Shown here piece after piece: positions 61,353 to 64,000 of a stretch of DNA of 64,000 nt. This stretch comes from Capsicum annuum. Its lineage: Eukaryota; Streptophyta; Magnoliopsida; Solanales; Solanaceae. Within the stretch, counting starts at the first letter, position 1. Every line of letters starts with the position of its first letter. Location of the stretch: the NCBI RefSeq assembly GCF_002878395.1, contig NW_025842141.1:785677-849676 (forward strand), in the 5' to 3' direction. The position numbers were made by a program, and so were the translations under genes. The notes below the pieces were generated by a model. The model saw only the letters and a program-made list of their open reading frames with translations. It made no database searches and was not told the DNA's origin.

Positions 61353-64000
61353 TGTAAAACCCCAAAAAATCCAAACCATTATTAGAGCCATGTACCAAGC
61401 TCATGCATAGTACATCTTGGTTATTTTATATTTTTATAAGTAGGTTAGATGCATATTAAAGCTTCAAATAACTTCTATTTATTAGATGAATCAAAATATT
61501 CCTTATCGATTAAATTCTTGTGAAGGATATTGGTATAGTCAACTTTAAATGAGCATGTCTCTCATTATACTTGGAATTTTTAAGATCACGACCTATAAAC
61601 AGATAGAAAATTGAATTATATTTCCACCGATACAAATTTCACCTAAATTCAATATCGGAGCAAAGAGTTATTCCTATTTTACTCCAGCATGTCAGGCTAG
61701 AAATAGTGTGACGACATTCGTGGTAGCTTGCCACATTTGTGACGTCCTATCACGAAGGTCGTCAGCCTTAGGCAGAAACCAACTCCTAAGTAATGACATT
61801 CATGGTAGCTTACCATATTTGTGATGCTCTATCATGATGGTCGTAAGCCTTAGGCAGAAACCAGCTCCTAAGTGACGACATTCGTGGTAGCTTACTACAC
61901 TTGTGACGCCCTATCATGAAGGTCATCAGCCTTAGGTAGAAACCAGCTCCTAAATGATGACATTCATGGTAGATTACCACATTTTTTATGCCCTATCATG
62001 AAGGTCATCAACCGTAGGCTGAAACAAGCTCCTAAGTGACGATATTTGTGGTAAGTTACCATATTTGTGATGCTCTATCACGAAGGTCGTCAGCCTTCGA
62101 CAGAAACTAGCTCCTAAGTGATGACATTCATGATAGCTTACCATATTTGTGATGCCCTATCATGAAGGTCATCATCCTTAGGTAGAAACTAGTTCCTAAC
62201 TAATGATATTCCTGAGAGCTTACCCCATTTTTGATGCCCTATCACGAAGGTCATCAGCCTTAGGCAGAAACCAGCTCCTAAGTGATAACATTCGGGATAG
62301 TTTACCTCATTTATGATGCTGTATCATGAAGGTCATCAGCCTTAGGTAGAAACCAATTCCTAAGTGATGACATTCATGACAGCTTATCACATTTGTGACG
62401 CCATATCTCGAAGGTCATCAGCTATGATTTTTTAGCAACTGGGAATTTATTTCATAAGGGTATTTTGGTGATTTCCTTCTCTTACCACGATTTATAATCC
62501 TAAAGAGGCATAATTTTTCCCATTTTTTTCATCAGTTAAGCATCTAAAAAATAACCCACTCTTACGCTCTTAAGCACTAGATTAGTATTTCAATCAAACT
62601 CATCTCTCAAAAGCAAGATTCATGCCTTTTTCCAAGATAATTGAGAATTAAGTTTCCTAATCCAAGAAATCTCGAGCAAATTATCAAGGTTTCCTTTCTA
62701 AGGTCTGCGTAGTATTCATCTATGGATCCAATCCGTTCATAGAGCTCAAGAACCATATTTTAAATATTATTTTGTAAACTTTTCATGGTGATATGAGTAT
62801 GTACATGTTGACGATTGTTGTTTAAGTTTCAATGTTATGTCAAAAGGTGTTTTCATGGAATATATATGTTTGTTAATTGAAAATCATAAACTTTAGGTGG
62901 TTTAATATGGTGCAAGTATGAAACTCACCTATGCCTTAAAGAATGCAAGCAAGGTGTTGGATAAAATGCGTAGGATGATAGAAATTCATGTTTGTATGCT
63001 TCTATGAGGTCTAAAGGACACGTCAATGTTAGCTATATACTTCAATATGAATCCCATGCTTTTTATGTGTTGCTATTGTGGTGGTCTGAAGCATGTAAGA
63101 TAATGGAGATATACAATATGTACACAAAATATATCCCTGCATTCCCTACAATGTTTAAGATTTTGAATATCTATGTGAAATATGATATCCCTTACTTGTG
63201 ATATTATGAATTTTTGACTCAAATCTTGTGATCAAGTCATCTTATGTTTGTCAGTTTCCTTCTATCGAGTCCTGGGGGTATTCTTACTCGAAAAACATAG
63301 CTATGTGCCTAGAGCCATGTCATATTGTCACGATAATCTCAGTCAAGCTATAATCTATAGAACTCAGTCAGTCATGTGACTCAGGAAACCTCAGAAATCT
63401 CATGATCTCATTTAACTCTTAGATAATAGTATTACTCCACCAGTCAGTAGAAGTCAGTTAATCTATCCATGTACAATCAGTTGAATTATGTTTAGTCAGT
63501 TAATCTGTCCATGTACAATCAGTTGAATTATGTTTAGTCTCTTCAGATGGGAGTAGAAGTAAGCATTGAGTGAACCCAAGGATGGGGACTCACCTACCAG
63601 TTTAGGGTATGATTCTTAGCAATCATCCTTGTGTTCTAGAACTACATAGCCAGTGTAGGTTGAGACATCTTAGCCTGTTAGATTAGGGTTAATGAGGTGG
63701 CTTAACCTGTCAGTTTAGGGTTCCCACCATTTTCATTTTGAATACCTTCCAGGTAAGGTTCACTCACAACTGTCCTTACTAGTAGCACGGTATTGACATC
63801 CCTCCAGTCGGGGAAGATATTGGACACCAACTTAGCTATTTATGTTATTGGGGCATGTCGGTTAAACAACTAACTCCCATATTTTCAGAATTAGTCTTAG
63901 TAAAAGAACTCAGATAGGTCTTCATATTTTAGTATATCAGGACTGTCAGATATAGTCAGACTTAGTTACAGTACGGAACTCAGATAGTTCCATCAGATTT
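61353..64000 (+). mobile_element. LTR F (chromovirus, B-related), continues beyond window
   Basis: Begins TGTAAAACCCCAAAAAATCC inside the satellite array. It contains a nine-copy 82-bp minisatellite (61707-62424), a TATA-like TTTCATAAGGG, a splice-donor-like CTAAGGTCTGC (62698-62708), GAGTCCTGGGGGTATTC, CCTAGAGCCATGTCAT, three motifs of the CTGTYAGNTTAGGG type plus one decayed (63595-63755) and GGGGCATGTCGGTTAAAC. The order matches LTRs B, C and D. The 3' end lies outside, so solo versus full-length is undecided. Confidence 0.85.
61707..62424. repeat. 82-bp minisatellite inside LTR F, ~8.8 copies
   Basis: The anchor GACATT (or GATATT/AACATT) falls at 61713, 61795, 61877, 61959, 62041, 62123, 62205, 62287 and 62369, a spacing of exactly 82 bp each time. 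The monomer contains TGACGACATTCGTGGTAGCT, CCCTATCACGAAGGTCGTCA and GCCTTAGGCAGAAACCAGCT. Copies differ mostly by CG to TG or CA. Confidence 0.95.

Noticed and set aside
63595..63755. Telomere-like TTTAGGG words in LTR F
   Set aside because: They occur singly inside the spaced LTR motif quartet, and other LTRs have different forms, so not telomeric repeats.
1..64000. tRNA, rRNA or organelle-derived segments
   Set aside because: I looked for tRNA-like arms, rRNA motifs and plastid gene words on both strands and saw none; the only tRNA-related words are retroelement primer-binding sites.

Overview
The window is nuclear DNA of a flowering plant with a large, repeat-rich genome, most probably Solanaceae (tomato, potato, pepper or tobacco group). 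The evidence is the type of Ty3/gypsy chromoviruses, the RTE-like LINE with its GTTGTTG-type tail, the Stowaway-like MITE and the plant-type hAT transposase. Species cannot be fixed from sequence alone. Two runs of exactly 100 N (6378-6477, 7891-7990) are assembly gaps. No intact protein-coding gene is present; almost everything is transposable-element or satellite DNA. The one non-repeat-like gene is a broken plant mobile domain (PMD) gene at 46.4-49.1 kb.

Left part (1-13 kb). A decayed gypsy gag-protease fragment (about 461-3500) is split by a 1503-bp solo LTR with a perfect TTGAT target-site duplication, and is followed by the end of an LTR (to 4443). Then come a minus-strand LTR-like stretch, an AT-rich area with a gap, a complete but dead 4.5-kb hAT transposon (6910-11384, 7/8-matching 8-bp TSD, minus-strand transposase), a Stowaway-like MITE (11935-12195) and a fold-back repeat (12225-12822).

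Middle (12.9-42.6 kb). This is one resolvable nest. A 5'-truncated LINE (12926-42576) was hit by a Tekay/Del-like LTR retrotransposon, here called A (13776-38523), and separately by solo LTR E (38589-41073, perfect AGGAT TSD). Element A was itself hit by a full-length chromovirus B (18208-27679, in protease), solo LTR C (29457-31858, between RNase H and integrase) and solo LTR D (32996-35349, in the integrase C-terminus). Removing the insertions restores the order gag-pro-RT-RNaseH-integrase-chromodomain in A and an uninterrupted alignment order in the LINE. All reading frames carry stops or frameshifts, and several catalytic residues are lost.

Right part (42.6-64 kb). AT-rich spacer with a 570-bp tandem duplication leads to two oppositely facing TATA-type promoters. 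The rightward one heads a leader exon, a 926-bp intron and the PMD pseudogene. At about 49.11 kb this passes directly into a 12.2-kb satellite array of ~76-bp monomers (49114-61352) with higher-order repeats of about 1.45 kb and about 2.2 kb. The array is cut on the right by another chromovirus LTR, F (61353 to window end), which contains a strictly 82-bp minisatellite.

The elements B-F share one LTR architecture: a family-specific GC-rich repeat block, then TATA, then a leader ending in a splice-donor-like AG|GTATGT, then (in B, C, D and F) a quartet of short motifs. This is the most unusual recurrent signal besides the satellite.
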